This document shows positions 24,881 through 33,276 of a stretch of DNA of 43,044 bases, in pieces; position 1 is the first letter of the stretch, and every line of letters begins with the position of its first letter. The notes beneath the pieces were generated by a model. That model was not told the origin of the DNA, did no database searches, and was given only the letters and a program-made list of their open reading frames with translations. Origin of the DNA: Halobacteriales archaeon QS_4_69_31 (GTDB lineage: Archaea > Halobacteriota > Halobacteria > Halobacteriales > Haloarculaceae). Where the stretch lies: NCBI GenBank assembly GCA_003021655.1, contig PXRP01000043.1:1-43044 (forward strand). The letters run 5' to 3'. The translations under genes were made by a program, and so were the position numbers.

Positions 24881-26857
24881 TTACCCTTCCTCGAACCGCC
24901 ACGCCGGGAAGTTCCAGCCGTTCGAGAAGTTCTCGATCGGGCCGACCAGGTCGGGGTTGTATCCCGTCAGGCCGTCGGGGAACGCCAGCATGATGTAGGG
25001 CTGTTCTCTGGCGACGTTCACGAAGATCTCCGCGAACGCCCGCTCGACCTCTTCGACGGACGTGGCCTCGCGGGCCTGCTGGAACAGCTCCGGGGCGTTG
25101 AACTCCGGGTAGTAGCCGACCGGATTGTAGAAGCTGTTCGGCCCGTCGAAGAAGAACTGGTTGGTCAGCGGGTTCCGCGGGAACGTGTTCAGCCCGAAGA
25201 CCATCGACATGTCCCACGCCTGGTTCGAGGTGGCCGACCGCGGCCCGCCGTTGTTCGGGCTCGGGGCGTTCCAGGTGTACTCCTCGCCGTTGACCGTCGC
25301 GGTCGTGCCCGGTTCGACGGGGTTGTTCGACCAGTATTCGTTGTCGAACCGCGTCCCGTCGATGGCCTCGACCTGGACGTTCATCCCGAGGTTGTTGTTG
25401 AGTTCCTGCGCGGCGAACTCGGATTCGAGGCGCTCGGTCTCCTGGCCGGCGCTGTGGTAGAGCGTCAGCGCCACCTGGTCGCCGTCGGGGTTGACCATCG
25501 TGTCGCCGTCGAAGGCGTAGTCGTGCTCGGACATCTCGAAGGCGTCCTCGGCCAGCCCGCGGGCGTAGTCGCTACCGTACTGGTCGCCCGAGCCGAACGT
25601 CGAGAGGTCGGCGCCCTCGGGGTAGAACCGCGACCACCGCGGTTGCCACGTGTAGTGGGGTGCGGCCAGCCCCTGGAAGACGCCGTCGATGAGGTTCTGC
25701 TTGTTGATCGCGGCGGCCATCGCCTGCCGGAAGGGGATGTGCCGGAACAGGTTCCCCGGCCCGGCGTTCCAGCCGTTGTCCCGCATGTTCACCGAGATGA
25801 TCTCGTTGTACGGCTGGGGGATCTGCAGGACGTTGACGCTCTCTTTCTCGTCGAACTCCTGGAACCGCGTCGGCGGGATCGACGCGACGTCGGCCTCGCC
25901 GGTCTCCAGCGCACCGAGCCGCGAGGACTGCTCCTGGACGACGCTCGTCGAGGCGCCCTCGAAGTACGGCGCCCCCTCGAAGAGGTCGGGTCCCTCGTCG
26001 ATGTTCTGGATGTAGTAGTCGTCGTTGCGGGTGTAGGTCGTCCCCGACCCGCGGTTCCACTCGTCGAGGACGAACGCCCCGAGGTTGCCGGTGAACTGCA
26101 GTTCGAGCAGTTCCTCGTCCTGCCGGAGCCCCTCGGCGTCCTGTTCCTCGACGTACGGCTGGACCAGGTCCTTCGGGACCGGGTACAGCAGCGGGTCGAA
26201 CGACTCCGGGTAGAGGATGTTAGTGCTCGGGAGTTCCGCCTGGAACTCGTAGGTCCCCGTCTGTTCGACGTTGACGCCCGAGCCCCAGCTGGCCGAGTCG
26301 GCGGTGCCGGCCCAGTCGGTCTGGTGGAGTTCCTGGATCTGGTAGGTGAACGACTCGGCTGTGACCTCGCCGTACGGGTCGCTGAACTCCAGTCCCTCGC
26401 GTACCTCGAACACCCACACCTGACCGTTGTCGGTCGACATGTCGTACAGCAGCGGGAAGTACTCCTGCTGGTCGTCGAAGGTGTACCCGCCGTCGAGGGC
26501 GAATCCGATCGCGTCCCCGGCGCCGGCCTCCGTGTTGTACAGCGGGTTCAGTGTCGTGTACGCCGCCGATGTGACTGTATCGTAAGTCCCGCTGGGCTCC
26601 GGGAGCTGGTTGACGGGCGTCGATTCGGTCGCCGTCTCTCCGAAGTCCTGTGTGTCGGTTCCGGTGTCCGTCCCGGACTCCGTCGGCGTGTCCGTCGGCG
26701 TGTCGGCCGCCGTCTCGGTTCCGCCGTCGCCGTCACCCTGGCACCCTGCGAACCCTGCGATACCCGCCACACCCAGCGCCTTCAACCACTGCCGCCTACG
26801 GATATATCGGGGGGCCTCGTCGGAACTTTCCATCCAGGCACGGTCTTCTGTCGGCAT
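24881..26857 (-). CDS. Peptide ABC transporter substrate-binding Tat lipoprotein
   Basis: A 658-residue binding protein of the OppA/DppA family (SBP_bac_5). The N-terminus has a Tat signal with Arg20-22 (IRRRQWLKALGVAGIAGFAG) and a lipobox ending at Cys39, then a Thr/Asp-rich linker, so it is exported folded and anchored to the membrane by lipid. The domain has family motifs: TTLNPLYNTEAGAGDAIGFA near the start, DVASIPPTRFQEFD, IPFRQAMAAAINKQNLIDGV and the late QPYIMLAFPDGLTGYNPDLV. ATG 26857 is supported by a strong TATA box at 26880-26889, 23-32 bp upstream; GTG 26869 is too close. The order binding protein-permease-permease-ATPase-ATPase is the usual Dpp/Opp operon. Confidence 0.93.
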   Translation of the reverse strand: MPTEDRAWMESSDEAPRYIRRRQWLKALGVAGIAGFAGCQGDGDGGTETAADTPTDTPTESGTDTGTDTQDFGETATESTPVNQLPEPSGTYDTVTSAAYTTLNPLYNTEAGAGDAIGFALDGGYTFDDQQEYFPLLYDMSTDNGQVWVFEVREGLEFSDPYGEVTAESFTYQIQELHQTDWAGTADSASWGSGVNVEQTGTYEFQAELPSTNILYPESFDPLLYPVPKDLVQPYVEEQDAEGLRQDEELLELQFTGNLGAFVLDEWNRGSGTTYTRNDDYYIQNIDEGPDLFEGAPYFEGASTSVVQEQSSRLGALETGEADVASIPPTRFQEFDEKESVNVLQIPQPYNEIISVNMRDNGWNAGPGNLFRHIPFRQAMAAAINKQNLIDGVFQGLAAPHYTWQPRWSRFYPEGADLSTFGSGDQYGSDYARGLAEDAFEMSEHDYAFDGDTMVNPDGDQVALTLYHSAGQETERLESEFAAQELNNNLGMNVQVEAIDGTRFDNEYWSNNPVEPGTTATVNGEEYTWNAPSPNNGGPRSATSNQAWDMSMVFGLNTFPRNPLTNQFFFDGPNSFYNPVGYYPEFNAPELFQQAREATSVEEVERAFAEIFVNVAREQPYIMLAFPDGLTGYNPDLVGPIENFSNGWNFPAWRFEEG

Positions 26858-26879
26858 ACTCCCCACCACCGCCCAGACC

Positions 26880-26889
26880 TATATATAAC
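26880..26889 (-). promoter_or_regulatory. TATA box of the peptide transporter operon
   Basis: TTATATATAG on the minus strand, 23-32 bp before ATG 26857: a near-consensus haloarchaeal TATA element at leaderless spacing. Confidence 0.75.
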
Positions 26890-26961
26890 CTTTGTTCGAT
26901 CATGAAAGTTAATGCCTAATTCATGTGTATCACCTTCCCAATACTAGGATTTCTTGGGACG

Positions 26962-26981
26962 AGATAATATACGTATTATCT
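26962..26981. promoter_or_regulatory. AT-rich palindrome, possible operator
   Basis: AGATAATA-TACG-TATTATCT is a perfect 8+8 bp inverted repeat with a 4-bp centre in the AT-rich 26890-27010 region, about 105-125 bp upstream of the binding-protein start. A related weaker inverted pair (CATGAA and TTCATG) is at about 26900-26926. The region 26858-27183 contains no gene; a TATA-like CCTTAAATATCC at about 27010-27021 has no obvious target. Confidence 0.4.
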
Positions 26982-27183
26982 ATTGCCAGACGCTCCGAAT
27001 ACGAAGGAGGTCCTTAAATATCCGTGCACGGAGAGCCGGTTCGCGCGACGGCCCGGGTAGCACGCGGCCCGCAGGCACCCGGAACCCGGTGAGGACGGAC
27101 GGTCACGGGCCGGCGGTTCCCCGGTGCGGGGTCCGCGCCAGGACCGAAAACGACATTCGGGACGGCGACGGAGGGGCGGACGT

Positions 27184-27268
27184 GCGAGGGTGGCCGAGCC
27201 TGGCCAAAGGCGGCGGGCTTAAGACCCGCTTCCGCAGGGATCCGTGGGTTCGAATCCCATCCCTCGCA
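27184..27268 (+). tRNA. tRNA-Leu (anticodon TAA)
   Basis: An 85-base class II tRNA. Acceptor GCGAGGG at 27184-27190 pairs with CCCTCGC at 27261-27267, and base 27268 is the discriminator A; CCA is not encoded. The anticodon stem GCGGG/CCCGC closes loop CTTAAGA with anticodon TAA at 27220-27222. A long variable arm (in CTTCCGCAGGGATCC) follows, and the T arm is GTGGGTTCGAATCCCAT. The D-arm has the usual TGGCCGAGCCTGGCC. An AT-containing stretch CCGAAAACGACATTCG lies about 25-40 bp upstream and may be its promoter. The 3' end is partly duplicated downstream. Confidence 0.96.
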
Positions 27269-27358
27269 TGAACCGGCCCGAGCGAACAGGAGGGCCGTGT
27301 GAATTACTGGATGGATTCGAAGCAGGGAGGGCGTGCGCAGCGACGCGAGCACGTCCGA

Positions 27359-27384
27359 CCGTGGTTCGGATCCCATCCCTCGCA
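27359..27384 (+). repeat. Duplicate of the tRNA-Leu 3' end (att-like)
   Basis: CCGTGGTTCGGATCCCATCC and the following CTCGCA repeat the tRNA-Leu 3' end at 27242-27268 with the acceptor CCATCCCTCGCA identical and a few changes in the T loop. The copies are about 116 bp apart. Such 3'-end duplications are typical of attachment sites of integrated elements using tRNA genes; no integrase lies between or close by, so it looks like a scar or a degenerate tRNA copy. Confidence 0.65.
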
Positions 27385-27533
27385 GCTTCTGACGAGCGAG
27401 GAAGGAAACGAGACGGAGAAATCCGAACCCTGTCAGTCACGGCCCGCCCCGTCGGGCGCGGGGAGGCGGGTCCCTCGGTCCCAGCCAAGCGGAGGCGACG
27501 GTCTTTTGCGGGCGGGGACCCGACTCGCGGACA

Positions 27534-28067
27534 ATGACCACGGAGCGACCCGGGAGCGACCAGGACATCCCGGAGGCGGTACGGACGGCGGCGGCCGGGC
27601 GCGAGGCGTTCACTCCCAGCAACGGCGGCTACCGCGTCGAGACCACGCAGTTCGACGCGCGGGTGACCGCCACAGAGGGCGACCCGGAGTGGAAGACGGC
27701 CTTTACCGTGACGGTGCGGGCGCCGACGCTCGACGCCGCAGTCGAGGGGGAGGTCGGGTCGGCGGTCCGGGACGGCTGGCTCGACACGCTGGAGCGGCGA
27801 CTCGAAGACGCGCCGGTGGCCACCCGCGTCCAGGTCGACCTCACGGCGTTCTCCGTGACGGCGGCCGACGGGACCGTCACCGTCGTCTACGAGTTCGCGC
27901 TCGGGGACGCGGGGACCGGCCTCGACGTCGCCAAGACCTTTGTCGAGTACGTCGAGGGGACCTACGTCGAGGGGGTCGTGCCGGGCTACGATTACCGGCC
28001 GCCGGTCGCGGACCTGCTGAGCGAGGCGAGCCAGGGCGACGGCGAACGGGGTGGAACGCCACTCTAG
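27534..28067 (+). CDS. DUF5813 family protein
   Basis: A 177-residue acidic protein I recognise as DUF5813, a haloarchaeal family of unknown function. Features are a start MTTERPGSDQDIPEAVRTAA, alternating strands YRVETTQFDARVTATEG and KTAFTVTVRAPTLDAAVEGE, a helical middle, then LTAFSVTAADGTVTVVYEFA and the helix VAKTFVEYVEGTYVEGVVPG. There is no signal or membrane segment. GTCTTTTGCG at 27501-27510, about 25-33 bp upstream, suits a leaderless promoter. Its TAG stop shares the CTAG at 28064-28067 with the stop of the convergent HTH gene. Confidence 0.8.
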   Translation: MTTERPGSDQDIPEAVRTAAAGREAFTPSNGGYRVETTQFDARVTATEGDPEWKTAFTVTVRAPTLDAAVEGEVGSAVRDGWLDTLERRLEDAPVATRVQVDLTAFSVTAADGTVTVVYEFALGDAGTGLDVAKTFVEYVEGTYVEGVVPGYDYRPPVADLLSEASQGDGERGGTPL

Positions 28068-28519
28068 CGAGCGGTTCGTCGCGGAACGCCGCTACAGCGG
28101 GCGGTCCGTGGAGCAACGCGGGAACGCGACGGTCCGTCGCGGAACGCGGGAACCCGAGCGGTCCGTCGTGCGGCCGGCCACTGGTCGGCGATGACCTCGC
28201 GGCGGACTCGCTTTTCGGTCAGGACACCTTTCTCGGCGAGGCTGTCGAAGGTTTCCTCGACGGCCTCGACGTCCATGCCGACGAAGTCCGGGACCTCGAA
28301 CGGCGAGACGCCGGAGTACAGCGCCACCAGCACCTGTCGCTCGCGGTCGGTGACGTCCAGGTCCTCGGCGTCCTGGGTCTGGCCCTGGTTGACGAGCGGT
28401 TCGAGGATCGTCACCCGGCGGGCGGGCCCGGAGACGTGGGTCTCGACGCTGGTGCTCCGCCGCAGGTGGCTGATCGGGTCCTTGGCCCGCTTTTCCCGTT
28501 CGAGTTCGTACAGTGACAT
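28064..28519 (-). CDS. HTH-like protein downstream of cheR with repeat-encoded tail
   Basis: A 151-residue protein that I do not place in a named family. It starts MSLYELEREKRAKDPISHLR; residues 56-103 (VTDRERQVLVALYSGVSPFE then GMDVEAVEETFDSLAEKGVL) look like a helix-turn-helix. From about residue 115 the tail is Arg-rich and of low complexity (ARRTARVPAFRDGPSRSR) because it is encoded by the 28-30 bp degenerate tandem repeat at 28071-28173. The normal C-terminus may have been lost. The ATG overlaps the cheR stop by one base (TAATG), so it is translationally coupled to cheR and likely acts in motility. Archaeal CheF is a possible relative by position only. Confidence 0.55.
   Translation of the reverse strand: MSLYELEREKRAKDPISHLRRSTSVETHVSGPARRVTILEPLVNQGQTQDAEDLDVTDRERQVLVALYSGVSPFEVPDFVGMDVEAVEETFDSLAEKGVLTEKRVRREVIADQWPAARRTARVPAFRDGPSRSRVAPRTARCSGVPRRTAR
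28071..28173. repeat. Degenerate 28-29 bp tandem repeat, four units
   Basis: GCGGTTCGTCGCGGAACGC at 28071-28089 recurs in modified form at 28101-28119, 28129-28147 and 28158-28173 (cores GCGGTCCGT, ACGGTCCGTCGCGG, GCGGTCCGTCG). It overlaps the last codons of the HTH-like gene. Confidence 0.65.
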
Positions 28520-29328
28520 TACGTGCGACGGTAGATGCGGTGTTTCTTCTCGACCGGGTCGTACCGGTCGCGGAACTCCGTCGGGAGCGTCTCGGTCATC
28601 CCGATCATCAGGTAGCCGTCCCCGGTGAGCGACCCGGTGATCGTCTCGAAGATGGGGACCTTGTAGTCCGAATCGATGTAGATGAGGAGGTTCCGACACA
28701 GCACCAGGTCGAAGTCGCGCTTCTCGGACCCACGGATGAGGTCGCGGCGCTCGAAGGTGACGAGGTCCTTGACCCGGTCGTTGACTTCGAAGACCTCCTC
28801 GCGTCGGTCGACGTAGGGCTCGTAGGCCGAGAGCGGTTCGAGTTCCTCCGCGATGTCGGTCGTCTTCGAGGTCTCGTAGCGCCCGCGCCTGGCCCGGTCG
28901 AGCACGTCCTCGTTGATGTCCGCCGCGTGGACCTCGAGGCGCCTCGCGTCGACCTCGTCGTCGTCGAGCGCGAGCATCGCCACCGAGTAGGGTTCGCGCC
29001 CGTCCGAACAGGGGGCACTCCAGACCCGGACCCGCCGCCTGTCCGAGACGAGGTCACGCAACACCCCGCGCAGCGACTCCCAGGCCTCCGGGTTCCGGAA
29101 AAAGCCCGTGACGTTGATCGAAAGCGAGTCCAGCAACGCACCCTGTTCCTCCTCGTTGCCCTCGAGGTGTCGCTTGTAGCTCCGGTAGTCGTCGTGGCCG
29201 GTCCGGCGCATCCGCGCGTTGATCCGCCGGTCGAGGTAGGCGTCGTTGTAAAAGCCCGACTCGAACGCCAGTTCGGCCTCGATGTACGCCAGCAGGTCGT
29301 GGAACCCACGCTCGGAACCCTTGTTCAT
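28519..29328 (-). CDS. cheR: Chemotaxis protein methyltransferase CheR
   Basis: A 269-residue CheR that uses S-adenosylmethionine to methylate glutamates on chemoreceptors for adaptation. The N-terminal helical domain (FHDLLAYIEAELAFESGFYN) and INARMRRTG are followed by SINVTGFFRNPEAWESLRGV and the SAM loop VWSAPCSDGREPYSVAML. The ILR, HAADINEDVLDRARRGRYE and the VLCRNLLIYIDSDYKVPIFE block complete the fold. The SAM loop has CSDGREPYS in place of the common STGEEPYS, still in line with archaeal CheR. It follows cheA after 89 bp and its stop overlaps the start of the HTH-like gene. It works with CheB to set receptor methylation. Confidence 0.93.
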   Translation of the reverse strand: MNKGSERGFHDLLAYIEAELAFESGFYNDAYLDRRINARMRRTGHDDYRSYKRHLEGNEEEQGALLDSLSINVTGFFRNPEAWESLRGVLRDLVSDRRRVRVWSAPCSDGREPYSVAMLALDDDEVDARRLEVHAADINEDVLDRARRGRYETSKTTDIAEELEPLSAYEPYVDRREEVFEVNDRVKDLVTFERRDLIRGSEKRDFDLVLCRNLLIYIDSDYKVPIFETITGSLTGDGYLMIGMTETLPTEFRDRYDPVEKKHRIYRRT

Positions 29329-29417
29329 GGGGGATCACTCGCGGTGACGGCCGCCGGTGCCGGGGGCAAGTGCGTCGAGAGCGGCGCGTTCACGTGTCCC
29401 CGTTTCGCGGGGCGCAT

Positions 29418-31388
29418 CTACAAGGTCACCACGTCGAGGATGTGGACGATGTTGCCGTCGCCGAGAACGGCCGTTCCGGAGAGGCCGGGGGTGCCGCTGA
29501 GGATGCCCTCGAGGGGTTTGACGACGACCTCCTCCTGGCTGTCGACCTCGTCGCAGTGGAGCGCGACCCGGCGTTCGGACTCGCGGATCCGGACCAGCAT
29601 ACCGCCGTCCTCGCCGCCGTCGGCGACGACCTCGGCGTCGTCGCCGCCGGCCCCCGGGACGTCGAACGTCTCTGCCAGGTCGATGACCGGGTAGATGTCG
29701 TCGTTGTGTTTGATGACGGGGGTGCCGTTTATCTGTTTGACCTCGTCGGTGCGGGTGATCTCGTCGACGTTCTTGAGGGGAATGCCGTACTCCTCGTCGC
29801 CGACTTCGACGAACAGAACCTTGACGATGGCCATGGTCACCGGCAGTCGGAGCGAGACGGTCGTCCCCTCGCCGGGCGTGGACTCGACGTTGACCGAGCC
29901 ATCCAGTTGCGTGACCGTGTCGTGGACGACGTCCATCCCGACGCCGCGGCCGCTGGTGTCGGTGACCTCGTCGGCGGTCGAGAAGCCGGGGTGAAAGACC
30001 AGGTCGTAGACCGCCGACTCGTCCATCGTCTCCAGTTCGTCCGACGAGCGCACGCTCTGTTCGAGCGCCTGCCTGCGGATCTCCTCGACGTCTAGCCCGG
30101 CGCCGTCGTCCTCGACGGCGATGATGACGTGGTCCCGTTCCCGCGAGGCGCGCAACTCGACGTGGCCGGTCCGGGGCTTGCCCGCCCGTTCGCGCTCCTC
30201 GGGCGGTTCGATCCCGTGGTCCAGCGAGTTGCGGATGATGTGCATCAGCGGGTCCGAGATCTCGGTGAGGATCGTCCGGTCGAGTTCGATGTCCTCGCCC
30301 TCGATGGTGAACTCGACGTCCTTGTCGAGTTCGCGCGCCAGGTCACGGACCATCCGGGGGAACTTCCCGACGACTTTCTTCAGCGGGATGAGCCGCATGT
30401 CCATCACGGTGTTCTGGAGGTTGGCCGTGACCTTGCCGAGTTCGTTGAGGTTCTCCGAGGCCCCGTCCAGGTCCTCGTGTTCGACGGCCCGCCGGAGCTT
30501 GATCCGGCTGGTGACCAGTTGCTCGACGAGCCCGTGGAGGTCGTCGAGCTGGTCGACGTCGACCCGGACGGACTTGATCTCGTCGACCGTGGTGTCGGCG
30601 TCGTCGTCGGCGAGGTCGCCGGTCGCGCTCACCGCGGGGCCGTCGCCCGGTCCCGTCGGCCCCAGGACGGTGTCGGTCACGTCCGCGACCGAGACGTCGT
30701 CGACCTCGGCGGCCTCGGCGAGCGTCTCGGCGGCCGCGTCGGGGTCGTCGCCGTCGAGACCCAGCGCGAACGCCGACTCGAACGCCCCGTCCTCGATGTC
30801 GTCGCGGTCGGGCGCCGTCGCCAGCAGGTCGAACGACTCCTCGATGGCCTCGACGGCGAGCATCGCGTCGACGCCGGGCATGTCGCTGTCGCCGACCGAG
30901 ACGGTCGCTTCGAGGACGCCCGCGTCGACGTCGCCGGGGTCGACGCCGACCGCCTCCGCGCTCCCGGCCGCGGTCCCGTCGGCGTCCTCCGTGGCGTCCT
31001 CGCCGGTCGACTCGCCCTCGAGGACGGCCCGGAGGCCGGCGACGACCTCGCTCGTGTCGGTCGTCGACTCGCTGTCCTCGTCGATCTCGTTGACGATGGC
31101 CTCGATCATGTCGACGACGGTGAAGATGCGGTCCATCCGCTCGGGCGTGACCTCCATCTCGCCCTGGCGCATGGCGTCGAGCAGGTCCTCGACGGCGTGG
31201 GCGAGGTCGCTGGCGTCCTCGAAGCCCATCGCGCCGAAGTTGCCCTTGAGCGTGTGGGCGGTCCGGAAGATGTCGTCCATCGCGTCACGGTCGCTCGGGT
31301 CCGACTCCAGGTCGAGCAACGAGTTGTTCAACTCCGTGATCGCCTCCTCGCTCTCGCGGATGAAGGCGTCGAGATACTGGTCGTCCAC
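29418..31388 (-). CDS. cheA: Chemotaxis histidine kinase CheA
   Basis: A 656-residue CheA. The Hpt (P1) domain carries the phosphorylated His45 in HTLKGN. After an acidic linker, a P2-like region (about 165-245) and the dimerisation domain (IKSVRVDVDQLDDLHGLVEQ, about 268-330) come the kinase boxes: N box HIIRNSLDHGIE, G1 VEDDGAGLD, G2 GRGVGMDVV and the ATP lid. The C-terminal CheW-like P5 (VKVLFVEVGDEEYGIPLKNV) couples to receptors through CheW. It phosphorylates CheB here and a CheY not in this window. It is 2 bp downstream of cheB and is followed by cheR on one transcript. Intrinsically acidic linkers are normal for haloarchaea. Confidence 0.95.
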   Translation of the reverse strand: MDDQYLDAFIRESEEAITELNNSLLDLESDPSDRDAMDDIFRTAHTLKGNFGAMGFEDASDLAHAVEDLLDAMRQGEMEVTPERMDRIFTVVDMIEAIVNEIDEDSESTTDTSEVVAGLRAVLEGESTGEDATEDADGTAAGSAEAVGVDPGDVDAGVLEATVSVGDSDMPGVDAMLAVEAIEESFDLLATAPDRDDIEDGAFESAFALGLDGDDPDAAAETLAEAAEVDDVSVADVTDTVLGPTGPGDGPAVSATGDLADDDADTTVDEIKSVRVDVDQLDDLHGLVEQLVTSRIKLRRAVEHEDLDGASENLNELGKVTANLQNTVMDMRLIPLKKVVGKFPRMVRDLARELDKDVEFTIEGEDIELDRTILTEISDPLMHIIRNSLDHGIEPPEERERAGKPRTGHVELRASRERDHVIIAVEDDGAGLDVEEIRRQALEQSVRSSDELETMDESAVYDLVFHPGFSTADEVTDTSGRGVGMDVVHDTVTQLDGSVNVESTPGEGTTVSLRLPVTMAIVKVLFVEVGDEEYGIPLKNVDEITRTDEVKQINGTPVIKHNDDIYPVIDLAETFDVPGAGGDDAEVVADGGEDGGMLVRIRESERRVALHCDEVDSQEEVVVKPLEGILSGTPGLSGTAVLGDGNIVHILDVVTL

Positions 31389-31390
31389 TG

Positions 31391-32473
31391 TCAGGTCACC
31401 TCGAGTACGTCGAGTACCGCCGGTGCCACGTCGTCGACGGGCGCGACGCCGTCGACACAGCCCGTCTCGATCGCCCGCTTGGGCATCCCGAAGACGGCCG
31501 ACGTGGCCTCGTCCTGGGCGATCGTGTGGCCGCCGGCCTCCGCGACCGCCCGGATCCCCGCGGCCCCGTCCTCACCCATGCCGGTCAGGATCACGCCGAC
31601 CAGCGGGTCCGTCACCGTCTCGGCCGCCGTCCGCATGGTCACGTCCACCGACGGGCGGACGTTGTTGACCGGCGGGTCTCGGGTCAGCGCGACGCCCACC
31701 CGGCCGTTCCGGTAGCTGCGGACCGCCATGTGGTAGTCGCCGGCGGCGATCAGCGCCTCGCCGCCGCCGATGCGCGCGCCGTCCGTTGCCTCGCGGACGT
31801 CGTAGTCGCTGCGGCCGTCGAGGCGCTCGGCGAACCGGTCGGTGAAGCCGTCGGGCATGTGCTGGACGACGAGTATCCGCAGGTCCGCCGCCAGCGGTAT
31901 GTCCGAGAGCAACTGCTCGACGACGGTCGGCCCGCCGGTCGAGGAGCCGACCACGAGCGTCGGGTTGTCCACGTAGGTCGTCGTCCCGGCGGTCGTCGCC
32001 GGCTCCGGGGTCGCCGTCGCGTCGGTGCCCGCAACCGCCGCCGTCGAGACCGCCGAGTCGGTCGGGTCGACCGCGGCGACCGACTCGACCAGCTCGACGA
32101 GCTGGTCTTCGAGCTGTGACATCTCCATCGACACCTCGCCGCCGGGCTTCCTGAAGAAATCGACCGCGCCTTTCTCGAGGGCCTCGAAGGTCACCTCGGC
32201 GTTCTCCTCGGTGTAGGCGCTCAACATCAGTATCGGCGTCGGGTGCTCGGCCATGATCCGCTCGGTGGCCTCGATCCCGTCCATGCCCGGCATCTCGACG
32301 TCCATCGTGACGACGTCGGGCTCGGCGCCGGCGACGGTCGCGACCGCCTCGCGGCCGTTTTTCGCCCGGTCGACGACCTCGATACCGCCCTCCTTGAGGA
32401 TGTCCGAGATGACACTCCGCATGAAGTGTGAGTCGTCCGCGACGACCGCGCGTGGCGACGAGTCGGCTGCCAT
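31391..32473 (-). CDS. cheB: Chemotaxis protein-glutamate methylesterase CheB
   Basis: A 360-residue CheB. The receiver has acidic residues in VVADDSHFMR, phospho-acceptor Asp58 in TMDVEMPGMDG and Lys in the KGAVDFFRKPGG end. An Ala/Thr-rich linker leads to the esterase with the Ser-His-Asp triad: Ser in LVVGSSTGGPTVV, His in VVQHMPDGFTDRFAERL and Asp in ILTGMGEDGAAGIR. It removes methyl groups from chemoreceptors when phosphorylated by CheA. ATG 32473 is used; the longer frame upstream is antisense to cheW. It is the first gene of cheB-cheA-cheR. TTTATTGG on the minus strand near 32565-32572 would leave a 5' UTR of roughly 65-70 bases. Confidence 0.95.
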   Translation of the reverse strand: MAADSSPRAVVADDSHFMRSVISDILKEGGIEVVDRAKNGREAVATVAGAEPDVVTMDVEMPGMDGIEATERIMAEHPTPILMLSAYTEENAEVTFEALEKGAVDFFRKPGGEVSMEMSQLEDQLVELVESVAAVDPTDSAVSTAAVAGTDATATPEPATTAGTTTYVDNPTLVVGSSTGGPTVVEQLLSDIPLAADLRILVVQHMPDGFTDRFAERLDGRSDYDVREATDGARIGGGEALIAAGDYHMAVRSYRNGRVGVALTRDPPVNNVRPSVDVTMRTAAETVTDPLVGVILTGMGEDGAAGIRAVAEAGGHTIAQDEATSAVFGMPKRAIETGCVDGVAPVDDVAPAVLDVLEVT

Positions 32474-32647
32474 AATCTGTTCCCGTCCGGGTCCGGCCGC
32501 GCCCGGGAACCCACCCGCCCGGGCCGAGACCACCGGACCGTCTACCGGTCTATCGCGGTACAGCCCCAATAAAGACTCCGCTCGCGTAATCAAAGTTGAT
32601 AGCCCGGAAGACACGCTTAAGGCCGCGTCACAGAGAGCGTAGCCACG

Positions 32648-33091
32648 ATGGCTTCGAGTACGGCGGGACGGGCCGACACCACCGGACAGGTACTCGAGTT
32701 CGCGCTGGGCGAGGAGACCTACTGCGTGAGTATCGACTACGTGACCGAGATCGTCGACGTCGGCGAACTGACGACGGTGCCCAACGCCCCGCCACACATC
32801 GAGGGCGTGATGGACCTGCGCGGTCGGACCACCTCTATCGTCGACCCGACGGTCGTGTTCGGCATCACCGACAGCGGGGAGAAGCGCCGCATCATCGTCT
32901 ACGACCCCGCCGTCGTCCGGGACCAGGGCGCGGTCGGCTGGCTGGTCGACGAGGTGTTCCAGGTCGTCTCTGTCGACCCGGAGACCGTCGACGAGGCCCC
33001 CAGCCGGGACGAGGAGTCGATCAACGGCGTCGTCAAGCGCGACGACGACTTCGTCATCTGGGTCGACCCCGAAGCGGTCCACGCCGACTGA
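32648..33091 (+). CDS. cheW: Chemotaxis coupling protein CheW
   Basis: A 147-residue single CheW domain: GQVLEFALGEETYCVSIDYV, TEIVDVGELTTVPNAPPHIE, GVMDLRGRTTSIVDPTVVFG and GWLVDEVFQVVSVDPETVDE. It links chemoreceptors to the CheA P5 domain. It is divergent from cheB across 174 bp. CGCTTAAGG at 32614-32622 lies about 26-34 bp before the ATG, suited to a nearly leaderless transcript. The KaiC-like ATPase gene follows on the same strand after 185 bp, with a promoter of its own. Confidence 0.94.
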   Translation: MASSTAGRADTTGQVLEFALGEETYCVSIDYVTEIVDVGELTTVPNAPPHIEGVMDLRGRTTSIVDPTVVFGITDSGEKRRIIVYDPAVVRDQGAVGWLVDEVFQVVSVDPETVDEAPSRDEESINGVVKRDDDFVIWVDPEAVHAD

Positions 33092-33216
33092 CCTCCGGCG
33101 ACCGGGTCCTTCGACGCAAGCGGACCGTGTCCCTCCTGCTATCAGCGACGGTCCGCCGACACGGAGGGGTCGCGTCCCCACTCTGTCGCCGGCATGCGGC
33201 AGTATCAGCAACAAGA

Positions 33217-33226
33217 CTTTTTAACA
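33217..33226 (+). promoter_or_regulatory. TATA box and RBS of the KaiC-like gene
   Basis: CTTTTTAACA at 33217-33226 lies about 50-60 bp before ATG 33277, too far for a leaderless message. A purine-rich GAGGA at 33268-33272, 4 bases before the ATG, looks like a ribosome binding site, so this gene is probably leadered, unlike most here. Confidence 0.5.
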
Positions 33227-33276
33227 CAGCCACCCCACCTTTCTTCATCTCGGGAACGCGGGGTCACGAGGAAACC

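Noticed and set aside
27299..28516. 405-codon plus-strand frame covering DUF5813
   Set aside because: It is in another frame, crosses the DUF5813 gene and the repeat region and is Arg/Gly-rich.
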